A stretch of 64,000 bases of DNA from UMGS1696 sp964634795 (GTDB taxonomy: Bacteria; Bacillota; Clostridia; Oscillospirales; CAG-272). The position numbers were made by a program, and so were the translations under genes. The notes under the pieces are model-generated. The model made no database searches and was not told the DNA's origin. It saw nothing but the letters and a program-made list of their open reading frames with translations. Positions 27,601 through 35,213 of the stretch are shown in pieces; position 1 is the stretch's first letter, and every line of letters starts with the position of its first letter. The DNA lies in assembly GCA_964634795.1 (NCBI GenBank), contig CAZWLL010000003.1:1-64000 (forward strand). Reading direction: 5' to 3'.

Positions 27601-28390
27601 TATTTTCAATAGCTTCGTTCACCATGCGTGCGGATGATTCCTTCGGAGATCCGCCGTAGTCACCTGTTCCGTAATACATAGATCTGTACGGAACACCGGC
27701 ATACTTTTCGTTATGCTCGATGTCGCGCAAAAATTCTTCTCTTTCGTTTACGGGAGTATTGTTGTCGTCATTGTTGAAGTTGTATGTGTAGTTGCCTTCG
27801 AGAAGTGAGCCTACAACATAATTTCCGTCGGGTCCTACCCACTTGCCGAGGTCCATGCGAGGCTTATCCTTTACGGGCATAGGTTTGGTAACCGTGCCGT
27901 CCTCGTTAATTACGGGACCGCCGACACCCCATACAAGCTTTTGTGTTGAGAATCCGTTAAGTCCCATATGTGCTTCGATTGAAGGAAGTGCATATCTGAA
28001 TCCGAAGCAGTCGGTAAGGAAAATATCCGTACTCTTCTTGCCGAATTCTTTTTCGAAATATCCGTTTCCGTAAAGCACCTGACGCATAAGTGCTTCAGAT
28101 GAAGGAACATTTACGTCCATTGCATCCCATGTACTGCCTGATACGGACCATCTGCCGTCGGCAATATAACCCTTCAGCTTTTCATAAAGATCCGGATAGT
28201 ATTCCTTGGCAAGCTTATAACGGAAAGCACCTTCGAAATTCATTCTGTAATGAGGGTATTTTTCGATAAGCTCAAAATTCTTCTCAAGAGTCGCTTTAAC
28301 ACAATCGCGAATTGTGTCCTGTATAGTCCAGTTCCACTGAGTATCAAGGTGAGCATTTGATACTACATAAAGCTTCTTTTCTTTTTCCAT
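24611..28390 (-). CDS. Alpha-mannosidase (GH38) with C-terminal F5/8 type C domain
   Basis: A 1,259-residue GH38 enzyme that should release alpha-linked mannose from glycans. The zinc-site start NAHLDTQWNW is near the N-terminus, and the probable nucleophile is Asp127 in FLTDCFGF. SGSTWDAMDVNVPSSEALMRQ and WHQFHDDLPGT are also GH38 landmarks. The last ~140 residues are a discoidin-type module (NALDGKDDTKWCAES ... VDARYVRLYI). An extra ~230-residue beta-rich region lies between. There is no signal peptide, which suggests action on imported oligosaccharides. The ATG at 28390 has GGAGG 6 bases upstream; a TTG two codons earlier overlaps that site and is rejected. Lys is coded mostly by AAG, a sign of high expression. 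Confidence 0.9.
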   Translation of the reverse strand: MEKEKKLYVVSNAHLDTQWNWTIQDTIRDCVKATLEKNFELIEKYPHYRMNFEGAFRYKLAKEYYPDLYEKLKGYIADGRWSVSGSTWDAMDVNVPSSEALMRQVLYGNGYFEKEFGKKSTDIFLTDCFGFRYALPSIEAHMGLNGFSTQKLVWGVGGPVINEDGTVTKPMPVKDKPRMDLGKWVGPDGNYVVGSLLEGNYTYNFNNDDNNTPVNEREEFLRDIEHNEKYAGVPYRSMYYGTGDYGGSPKESSARMVNEAIENNDKGLYKVVSASTDQIFNELTKEEIDKLPAYDGELLIPHGSGALTSHTINKRWNRKNELLADSAERAAVVSAWLGASEYPAERLLTAWQTFLWHQFHDDLPGTSIAAAYVFSYNDYVIALNMFASELSNAVGGIVGTLDTRVEGTPVVVYNPVSYTRDDIVTAEIDIKTPYVRVFDAHGNEVPAQLGTANGRKVVKFKASVAPVSCTVYDVRESDTACQVETGIKVSGSKLENQRYIVTVNEDGDIASIIDKANGGFELLASPAKLEIGPDKSTNWPSWELVWDDALVQPAVVKDNVKIEVVDNGPAVVSLKVTRTYEGSTFEQTISLCDGGERVDVANVVEWYQRKSNLRAAFPLTVSNPKAVFDLGLGAIESGNTDSFPYYQHCTHQWADLTAEDGSYGVSIMNDCKYGMDKPNDNTLRLTLIHTPLGKFMSESGQNWQDMGLNIFTYSIAGHKGFRNETTKEAAELNQPMMPFTASKHEGNGKEVSFVSVNDDNAVIRAIKKEEKGNRIIVRVQETSGKGIENCTLKFIGKLTSVTETNGYEDEIAPVEFSGNEFSFNLTRYAVKTFAVTLAEPEKKADKNCDEIHVNLPYTRRVTTFNSARTSRGFADGISIPSELYSENVTAGGVSFKLAPAVAHNALGCEGQKITVPAGYDTLYILAASAHGDKTADFLVDGKTVSIGIQDFKENVGAWEQLVNGKTPLVKRDEIAVNYTHTHDKEGDRLYLFAYLFKYAIPVSGANEVVLPNDKDIVVMAATFTKRGNDDVKPLAPLYDRIDNTNAPMHNVTILGLDGNVQEVLEREEGKAAVIKTSSYSNGWLFKGWDSEYIAVECEGEAVVKVPNHDITVKVKSEKLGENVILNKQCKTSSDFNARETGANALDGKDDTKWCAESENGENWLEVDIGETTKIGGWFVMHAGVQESMGYNTQDYRLEYKVNEDDEWKCADEVKENHDSMTNRAFASVDARYVRLYITKPDQSKRGRTTRINMFEVFKA

Positions 28391-28421
28391 TTTCAACCTC
28401 CGTAATTATCGTAAAACTATT

Positions 28422-29798
28422 TCAGTTATTTTCTTCACAGATTCTTCTTGCCACATAAATTCCGCTTGCCGATGCATGAGACAATGAATGCGTGATACCG
28501 CTTCCGTCTCCTATCATATACAGTCCGTCATAACTGCTTTCGAGGTTTTCGTCAACGGATATTTCCATATTGTAGAATTTAACCTCTACACCGTAAAGCA
28601 ATGTATCATCATTAGCGCATCCGGGAGCGATTTTATCAAGCTGATATATCATTTCGATAATACCGTCGAGAATACGCTTCGGAAGAACAAGGCTCAAATC
28701 CCCCGGTGTTGCCGAAAGCGTAGGCGTAACAAGAGATTCTTCGATTCTCTTCGCGTTGCTTCGTCTTCCGCGCACAAGGTCTCCGAAACGCTGTACAATA
28801 ACGCCTCCGCCGAGCATATTCGAAAGTCTTGCAATGCTTTCGGCATAACCGTTGCTGTCCTTAAAAGGCTCGGAGAAATGTTTTGATACCAAAAGTGCGA
28901 AATTCGTATTATCCGTAAGCATTGACGGATCCTCGTAGCTGTGTCCGTTTACGGTAACAATTCCGTTTGTGTTCTCCGTAACTACGATTCCGTGCGGATT
29001 CATACAGAAGGTTCTTACGCTGTCCTCGTAGTTCGCGGTGCGGTATACTATTTTACTTTCGTAAAGTTCATCTGTCAAATGTGAAAATACGACGGACGGC
29101 ATTTCTACTCTTACGCCGATATCCACACGATTGGATTTTGTCTCAATATTAAGTTCCTTGCAGATATGCTCAACCCACTTGCTTCCGCTTCGGCCTACGG
29201 ATACAATGCAATCCTTGCATGTATATTTTTCACCGTTCTGGCAGGTTATTTCATATCCGCCGTCTATAACCGAAAGATCTTCAACGGGTGTTTCGAAATA
29301 AATATCGACTTTATCCTTCAGCTCATTATAAAGATTGGTCAGCACAACATAATTTCTGTCGGTTCCCAGATGTCTTACCGAGGCGTCCAAAAGATTCAGC
29401 TTGTTCTGTATACATAACTTTTTGAACTTTGATCCGGCTGTAGAATACAAATGCGTGCCTTCACCGCCGTGACTCATATTAATATCGTCAACGTAATGCA
29501 TCAGCTCCAAAGCTTTTTTCTTGCCGATATGTTCGTAAAGAGTACCGCCGAAATCATTTGTTATATTATACTTACCGTCTGAAAAGGCTCCCGCACCTCC
29601 GAAGCCACTCATAATCGAGCAGTGCTTGCATCCTATGCAGCTCTTTATTTTCTCGCCGTCAATAGGACAATGTCTTTTTTCAAGCGGATTTCCGCTCTCG
29701 AATATAGCAACCTTAAGTTCGGGCTTGAGCTTCATAAGCTCATATGCGGAGTAGATACCGCCCGGGCCTGCTCCGATGATTATTACATCATATTTCAT
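28422..29798 (-). CDS. FAD-dependent dehydrogenase (COG2509-like)
   Basis: A 458-residue flavoprotein. The N-terminal dinucleotide fold is IIIGAGPGGIYSAYELMK with Glu33 following (FESG). A Cys cluster (RHCP then CIGCKHC, about residues 42-60) precedes FGGAGAFSDGKYN. The C-terminal FAD contact is YMIGDGSGITHSLSHASASG. This order matches uncharacterised FAD-dependent dehydrogenases of Firmicutes; the Cys cluster may bind metal or act in thiol redox chemistry. It lies 31 bases ahead of the GH38 gene on the same strand and has its own promoter at 29871-29899, so the two may be co-transcribed. Substrate unknown. Confidence 0.8.
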   Translation of the reverse strand: MKYDVIIIGAGPGGIYSAYELMKLKPELKVAIFESGNPLEKRHCPIDGEKIKSCIGCKHCSIMSGFGGAGAFSDGKYNITNDFGGTLYEHIGKKKALELMHYVDDINMSHGGEGTHLYSTAGSKFKKLCIQNKLNLLDASVRHLGTDRNYVVLTNLYNELKDKVDIYFETPVEDLSVIDGGYEITCQNGEKYTCKDCIVSVGRSGSKWVEHICKELNIETKSNRVDIGVRVEMPSVVFSHLTDELYESKIVYRTANYEDSVRTFCMNPHGIVVTENTNGIVTVNGHSYEDPSMLTDNTNFALLVSKHFSEPFKDSNGYAESIARLSNMLGGGVIVQRFGDLVRGRRSNAKRIEESLVTPTLSATPGDLSLVLPKRILDGIIEMIYQLDKIAPGCANDDTLLYGVEVKFYNMEISVDENLESSYDGLYMIGDGSGITHSLSHASASGIYVARRICEENN

Positions 29799-29870
29799 TT
29801 GATCACCGAGGTTCTTTCATACATAATAATCGTACGCGCACAAATCACCAGTATAACGCATACGATGTTA

Positions 29871-29899
29871 ATTATACTCTTATCTTACTATTAAATCAA
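29871..29899 (-). promoter_or_regulatory. Promoter of the FAD dehydrogenase-GH38 transcript
   Basis: Minus strand TTGATT (29894-29899), 17 bases, TATAAT (29871-29876), about 73 bases upstream of the ATG at 29798. Confidence 0.7.
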
Positions 29900-30005
29900 G
29901 ATAGAGCTGTTTAATCTGCGTTAATAAAATGTAAAGGCTGTTTTCACCCACAATTACATAATGTGCATTTTATTTGCCGATTTAGTCTCTATTATTCAAA
30001 ACATA

Positions 30006-30034
30006 TTGACACAATGAATTTTATTCGCTATAAT
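30006..30034 (+). promoter_or_regulatory. Consensus promoter of the GH116 gene
   Basis: TTGACA (30006-30011), exactly 17 bases, TATAAT (30029-30034). This perfect match places the transcript start near 30041 and excludes a protein start at 30033. Confidence 0.85.
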
Positions 30035-30068
30035 GTTTAAAAATTCTATTGAAAATCAGAGGTGTATT

Positions 30069-32570
30069 ATGCAATACGAAGGAACAGCACTGCGTGAAAT
30101 ATCCTTCCCTCTCGGCGGAATCGGAACAGGCTCGATCGGATTAGCCGGCAACGGACGTTTTAAGGATTGGGAAATACGCAATCGTCCGAGCAAAGGCAGT
30201 GTCAATGGCCGTACACATGCGGCAATACGCTGCAAGGATTCCTCAGGCAAGATTTATGCGAGAGTTTTGCAGGGGGATTATTATGACTGCAGAATGGGAC
30301 AGTACAATTGCTGCTACGGTCACGGCCCTGCAGGCTCAACCATGGGTGGTTTTCCTCATTTCCGTAAGTGCGTTTTTACGGGAGAATTTCCGTTCTGCCA
30401 CATCGATCTCGCGGATGACGAATTCCCCGCATCGATAAGAATTACGGCGTATAATCCCATGATACCGCTCGACAGCAAAAACTCAAGTCTGCCCGTTGCG
30501 TTCTATACTGCGGAAATAACAAATACGGGAAGTGAAACAATGGCATTTGACACCGCATTTTCTCTCTCGAATCTTTTCCCGGGATCCGTAAATTCAATTA
30601 AGGACAACACACTTGTCTTCAGCTGCACCGCAGACCCGTCATCGCCCGACTACGGCGAATTCTGCCTCAGCTGTATAGCGGAAGAAATCAACCTGCAAAG
30701 CCATTGGTACCGCGGCGGATGGCAAGACCCGACAGTTACGTACTGGAATGAGTTCTCGTCCGGTGAGAAATTCATTCCGAGACACTATGACAACTCTGGA
30801 TGGGGGGACACAGGAACGATAATGGGAACTCTCACAATCGCTCCCGGAGAAACAAAATCAGTTCAATTCATACTGAGCTGGTACGTTCCGATTTGTTATA
30901 ATTACTGGTCGCCGTGCAAGGATGCCGACGGTCATGACATAACCTGGAAAAACTATTACGCCACCGTATTCGATTCGGCTTACGATGTGAATAAGTATGC
31001 GTACGAAAACCGTGAAATGCTTTACAGTCGCTCCATGGCATTCCACGATGCACTGCACAGCACAAGCCTGCCGGATTATATTATAGACCGCGCATCTGCA
31101 AACATTTCGGTTCTTAAAACCGCCACCTCAACGCGTCTCGAGGACGGCTCATTCTGGGGCTGGGAAGGACTCAACGAATCAACAGGTTCATGTGAAGGTA
31201 CTTGTCAGCACGTTTGGAACTATGCATACGCTATGTGCTACCTGTTCCCCGATCTCGAACGCTCTATACGTGATCTCGAGCTGACATACGGCACATATCC
31301 GACAGGCGAGACGGATTTCCGTATGAAGCTCCCTCTCGGACGCGAAAAGGACAAATTCCGTGCCTGTGTTGACGGACAGATGGGTACCGTCATGAAAATC
31401 TACCGCGACTGGAAGCTGACAGGCAACAGTGACTGGCTGCGCAAATACTGGAATACCATCAAGAAAATTATTTCCTACGCGTGGAGTACCGACAACGCCG
31501 ACGCTTGGGACAGAAATCATGACGGTGTGCTCGAGGGCAGACAGCATCACACACTCGACATGGAGCTGTTCGGTCCTTCATCATGGCTTGAAGGTTTTTA
31601 TCTCGGAGCATTAAAGGCAGGAGCCGAAATGGCCGCATATCTCGGCGACACGGATGCAGAAGCCGAATATTCAGACCTGTTCAAAAAAGGCTACGAATAC
31701 ACGAAAGACAATCTTTTCAACGGAAAGTATTTCATCCAAAAGGTTAATCTCAGGGATCGCTCCATACTTGAGCCGTTCGGTGCCGAATCTTATTGGAACG
31801 ACGAAACAGGCGAAATCAAGTACCAAATAGGTGAAGGTTCTTCCATAGATCAGCTTTGCGCTCAGTGGCATGCCGACCTATCCGGTCTCGGAAATCTTTT
31901 CGATCCAACCGAATCCCATATCGCGATGGAAAACTTATTTAAAAACAACTTCCATTCTTCAGTACGCGATGTCGTAAATCCGTGGCGTATCTTCTCCATG
32001 GACGATGAGGGCGGTGCGCAAATATGTGTTTATCCCGACAACGCATACAAGCCGAAAATACCCGTTCCTTACTGTGAAGAGACAATGACAGGCTTTGAAT
32101 ATCAGCTTGCGGGACTTCTTGTCGGAAACGGATACATTGGCGAAGGTTTTACTATTGTCAAAGCTCTTCATGATCGATTCAACGGCATATGGCGCAATCC
32201 GTTCAACGAACTCGAATGCGGAAACAACTACGCGCGCTCCATGGCAAGCTTTGCGTTATATCCCATCTGTGCGGGATTCAAATATGACATGCCGCACGGC
32301 ATGATCGGATTTAATCCAGTACTTTCAGATATACCGTATAAGACATTCTTCGGGCTCGGCACATGCTGGGGTACCTTCACAAAAGATAAGGACAGCAGTA
32401 CAATAAAGCTGACCGAGGGCAGTCTTACCGTTCAAACGCTTTCTCTGCCGTATATGAGCAAAATAAGCTCAGTAACGGCTGACGGCATAAGTGTACCGTA
32501 TACATTCGACGGAACATCGATTTCTTTCGATAAGCCGATATGCGTACACAGCGAAATTATCGTAAAATAA
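30069..32570 (+). CDS. GH116-family glucosylceramidase/beta-glucosidase-like enzyme
   Basis: An 833-residue protein of the GH116 type (non-lysosomal glucosylceramidase-like; bacterial members include beta-glucosidases and beta-xylosidases). It starts with the conserved FPLGGIGTGSIGLAGNG. SWYVPICYNYW ends the N-terminal beta domain, and the (alpha/alpha)6 catalytic domain contains WEGLNESTGSCEGTCQHVWNYA and DRNHDGVLEGRQHHTLDMELFGPSSW. There is no signal peptide. AGAGGTG precedes the ATG at 30069, which lies after the promoter. Bond specificity (glucose, xylose or other) cannot be read. A perfect 36-base palindrome terminator follows. Confidence 0.88.
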   Translation: MQYEGTALREISFPLGGIGTGSIGLAGNGRFKDWEIRNRPSKGSVNGRTHAAIRCKDSSGKIYARVLQGDYYDCRMGQYNCCYGHGPAGSTMGGFPHFRKCVFTGEFPFCHIDLADDEFPASIRITAYNPMIPLDSKNSSLPVAFYTAEITNTGSETMAFDTAFSLSNLFPGSVNSIKDNTLVFSCTADPSSPDYGEFCLSCIAEEINLQSHWYRGGWQDPTVTYWNEFSSGEKFIPRHYDNSGWGDTGTIMGTLTIAPGETKSVQFILSWYVPICYNYWSPCKDADGHDITWKNYYATVFDSAYDVNKYAYENREMLYSRSMAFHDALHSTSLPDYIIDRASANISVLKTATSTRLEDGSFWGWEGLNESTGSCEGTCQHVWNYAYAMCYLFPDLERSIRDLELTYGTYPTGETDFRMKLPLGREKDKFRACVDGQMGTVMKIYRDWKLTGNSDWLRKYWNTIKKIISYAWSTDNADAWDRNHDGVLEGRQHHTLDMELFGPSSWLEGFYLGALKAGAEMAAYLGDTDAEAEYSDLFKKGYEYTKDNLFNGKYFIQKVNLRDRSILEPFGAESYWNDETGEIKYQIGEGSSIDQLCAQWHADLSGLGNLFDPTESHIAMENLFKNNFHSSVRDVVNPWRIFSMDDEGGAQICVYPDNAYKPKIPVPYCEETMTGFEYQLAGLLVGNGYIGEGFTIVKALHDRFNGIWRNPFNELECGNNYARSMASFALYPICAGFKYDMPHGMIGFNPVLSDIPYKTFFGLGTCWGTFTKDKDSSTIKLTEGSLTVQTLSLPYMSKISSVTADGISVPYTFDGTSISFDKPICVHSEIIVK

Positions 32571-32590
32571 AATTTAAGCTAATAAATCAC

Positions 32591-32627
32591 AAAATGGGCT
32601 GCGGCAAATTTGCCGCAGCCCATTTTT
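32591..32627. terminator. Bidirectional terminator between GH116 and GH29
   Basis: A perfect 36-base palindrome: 18-base arms starting AAAATGGGCTGC and ending GCAGCCCATTTT, followed by T on both strands. It serves the convergent genes. Confidence 0.85.
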
Positions 32628-32646
32628 ATGTGCGTATGAAGATTAA

Positions 32647-32690
32647 GCGAGGATAAACTTCGGCTTGGCAGTATCAGACAACCGCCTCGC
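32647..32690 (-). repeat. Structured dispersed repeat, copy D (inverted)
   Basis: Read on the minus strand it starts GCGAGGCGGTTGTC and ends GAAGTTTATCCTCGC, with ends pairing as GCGAGG/CCTCGC. It shares the GGCGGTTGTC and TATCC blocks, and their 33-base spacing, with copies A/B and the 97-bp array. It lies between the terminator and the GH29 stop codon. Confidence 0.6.
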
Positions 32691-32709
32691 TACAAGGTTA
32701 GGTTATAGT

Positions 32710-33942
32710 TTATCCTTTTGTATTGTGAGCGGTAATACGGGTAATCTTATATTCTCCTACCGAATCCGTAACCTTTACCTTGAAGCCTTTTGCATATACT
32801 GCGGGGAATGTACATATTGCCTTATGACCGATTACATATCCTTCGTAAACCAATATGTCACCTGCATACGGAATATCGGCGGCATAAACCTGATACTTTT
32901 TAACGCCTTCGCCTTCAGTCAAATCCTCCGACAAGATAACGGCATCCGCAAGCTGATGTTCGGAGAAAGTAATCGAATGTGTATCTCCGTCGCTCTTGAT
33001 TTCGGATGACTCAAGCGGATGTCCGAAGCGTTTGCGAATCTCCTCGCCGAACTCGGTGAGTCTTGCGGCGTCCTTTTCGGGAAGCAGACCTTCATGTGTC
33101 GGGCCGATATTCAAAAGAAGATTTGCACCGCGTCCGACAGACATGCAGTAAAGTCCCATAAGCTCTTCAAGTGAACGTATCTGATCCTCGTTATCCTCAC
33201 AGTCGAACCATGTTCCGCGGCGCATCATGGTATCGCACTCCGCAGGTATAAACATGTCTCCCGCGCAGTCCTTATTTTCTTTAAGCGAAACACGCCAAGT
33301 GTCCATAATGTATGTGTACGGAAGCGGAACTACTCCTCCTTCATTTCCAACCCAACGTGTATTGGGATCCCACATACCGAAGATGAGAATATCGGGCTGA
33401 ATCGAACGAATGGTACGAATAATGCGCAGGCGATCCCACTCGTGCTTATCCGAGCCGCATCCGTCGAACCAAAGATAGTCTATCTTTCCGTAATTTGTCA
33501 AAAGCTCCGTAATCTGTCCGATGAAATAATCATCGTAGTTCATTTCATCGAACTTGCTTAAATCACGCTGTGCGGGAGAATAATAGAAGCCTACCTTCAT
33601 GTCAAGCTCATGGCACGCGTCTGTGAACTCACGCACAACATCTCCCTGACCGTTTTTCCATGGTGTGTTTTTTACACTGTAGTCACCGTATGCGGTCGGC
33701 CAGTTTGCAAAACCGTCATGGTGCTTACAGGTCATGATGGCATAGGTCATGCCCGCATCCTTACATGTGCGCAGCCATGACTTGCAATCGAGCTTTTCGG
33801 GGTTGAATGCAGCTGCGTCCATATCACGTGTATCCCAATCGCGGTAGCCTTTGTAGAAAGCACGCAGACCGAAATGGAAAAATGCACCGAATTCCCAGTC
33901 AAGAAACGCAAGCTGTTCTTTTGTTGGTTTGCAGTTTGTCAT
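32710..33942 (-). CDS. Alpha-L-fucosidase (GH29)
   Basis: A 410-residue cytosolic GH29 retaining fucosidase. It has the substrate-site WEFGAFFHFGL, TCKHHDGFANWPT (catalytic-domain His-His-Asp-Gly-Phe), and the nucleophile Asp160 in YLWFDGCG. LLLNIGPTHEGLLPE closes the catalytic barrel; a short beta domain follows. The acid/base residue cannot be assigned with confidence. No signal peptide is present. AAAGGAG lies 6 bases before the ATG. Convergent with GH116, and 120 bases downstream of the metallophosphoesterase. Likely substrate: fucosylated host or plant oligosaccharides after import. Confidence 0.9.
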   Translation of the reverse strand: MTNCKPTKEQLAFLDWEFGAFFHFGLRAFYKGYRDWDTRDMDAAAFNPEKLDCKSWLRTCKDAGMTYAIMTCKHHDGFANWPTAYGDYSVKNTPWKNGQGDVVREFTDACHELDMKVGFYYSPAQRDLSKFDEMNYDDYFIGQITELLTNYGKIDYLWFDGCGSDKHEWDRLRIIRTIRSIQPDILIFGMWDPNTRWVGNEGGVVPLPYTYIMDTWRVSLKENKDCAGDMFIPAECDTMMRRGTWFDCEDNEDQIRSLEELMGLYCMSVGRGANLLLNIGPTHEGLLPEKDAARLTEFGEEIRKRFGHPLESSEIKSDGDTHSITFSEHQLADAVILSEDLTEGEGVKKYQVYAADIPYAGDILVYEGYVIGHKAICTFPAVYAKGFKVKVTDSVGEYKITRITAHNTKG

Positions 33943-34062
33943 ACAATACTCCTTTTATATAAAAGATTTTGGAAATACAATATAAGGCTATGAATCATTT
34001 AACTTTCTCAGGTATTCACTTCTTAATTTTCGCATTCAACGAACATCTGCGGTATTCTGTTT

Positions 34063-35181
34063 TTAAAAATCCAATTTTTCGGTAATGTCTCCGCCGCTTA
34101 CAATCGCGGCATATCTTTCATTGCCTTTTTTGATTACGGCTCCGCCGGTATACAGAGTCTTTCCGTTTTCTTCGTGAACAGGAATCGACATAACCGCTGT
34201 GGGAAAATCGGAGTCTCTGTAGCCTTCGGAATGAGGCGCAATGAAATAAGCATCATGCATATGTCCGCATACCAGAAGATCTGTCTTCATTTCGGACAAA
34301 ATGCGTGTCCATTTTTCGTAATACTCTCCGCCGACATCAAACGGGAACTCAAAGTGTTCTACAAACGGCACATGGCAAAGCGCTATACGCGAGGTAACGC
34401 CCGGGGCATTCCACTCGTTTTCTGCATCGGCAAGCACAGATTCAAGATATGCGGTTTCACGGCGTCTGAAATTATCAAAGTAAATCGTTCCGCCGTATTC
34501 TACATTCTTGTCGTATTTATCCTCGCCGCAGTCAAGAACAATTCCCCAAAGTCCGCCGAGTCTGAATGTGTAGAAGGTTTCTCTTCTGCCGCCGCGGAAG
34601 GCTGTCGGAATATAGTCGGGAAGGATTTCTGACGCGTCTCCTCTTGTGTCGTGATTTCCGCGCGAATACAGTACGGGGCGTGTGCCGTGTACCGATTCAC
34701 CTGCCAGAGCAAATGAAACGTCAAAGCATTCTATCGTAGCCGATGAGTCGTTAATATCACCGTTCAAAACGAGTATGTCTGCATCCTTGCCGCCGTGTGA
34801 TTCGACAAATTTCCTATACGCTTCCAGCGGAACATCTACGGCACCGTGTGTATCCGCAAACTGGAAAAGTGTGAAATCGTCTCCCTCGCACGGATAGAAC
34901 TTATACTCATCGCGTACAACCTCTTCTCCCTTCGGATAATACGGCGGCTTCTCCTTATATTCGACAAATACTACAGTGTAGCACTTCTTTTCATCGAGAA
35001 CAACACCCGGAACACAGATTTTGTGAACCGTGCCGTACTTCAAAAGTCCGCACTCTTCATCGGTGTATCTTACACCGTCGATTTCAATCCATCCTATTCC
35101 TTTAGTTACGGTACGGAAAATTATCTGATAATCCTTTCCTACTCGAAATACAGAAGGATCGTACAATAAATTTTTATTCAT
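34063..35181 (-). CDS. Calcineurin-like metallophosphoesterase
   Basis: A 372-residue phosphoesterase with an N-terminal ~105-residue beta-rich region and the five metal motifs in order: FADTHG, LNGDIND, SRGNHDTRGD, LCHVPF and CGHMHDA. There is no signal peptide. Its substrate is unknown. The ATG at 35181 has AAAGGG 6 bases upstream; a GTG five codons earlier is possible but overlaps that site. It follows the AI-2E family permease gene by 32 bases on the same strand, and precedes the fucosidase. Confidence 0.85.
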   Translation of the reverse strand: MNKNLLYDPSVFRVGKDYQIIFRTVTKGIGWIEIDGVRYTDEECGLLKYGTVHKICVPGVVLDEKKCYTVVFVEYKEKPPYYPKGEEVVRDEYKFYPCEGDDFTLFQFADTHGAVDVPLEAYRKFVESHGGKDADILVLNGDINDSSATIECFDVSFALAGESVHGTRPVLYSRGNHDTRGDASEILPDYIPTAFRGGRRETFYTFRLGGLWGIVLDCGEDKYDKNVEYGGTIYFDNFRRRETAYLESVLADAENEWNAPGVTSRIALCHVPFVEHFEFPFDVGGEYYEKWTRILSEMKTDLLVCGHMHDAYFIAPHSEGYRDSDFPTAVMSIPVHEENGKTLYTGGAVIKKGNERYAAIVSGGDITEKLDF

Positions 35182-35213
35182 ATTTTTCCCTTTCACGAAT
35201 AATATATCTTATT

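Noticed and set aside
30033..30068. Upstream start for the GH116 protein
   Set aside because: It overlaps the -10 box of a consensus promoter, so it would not be transcribed.
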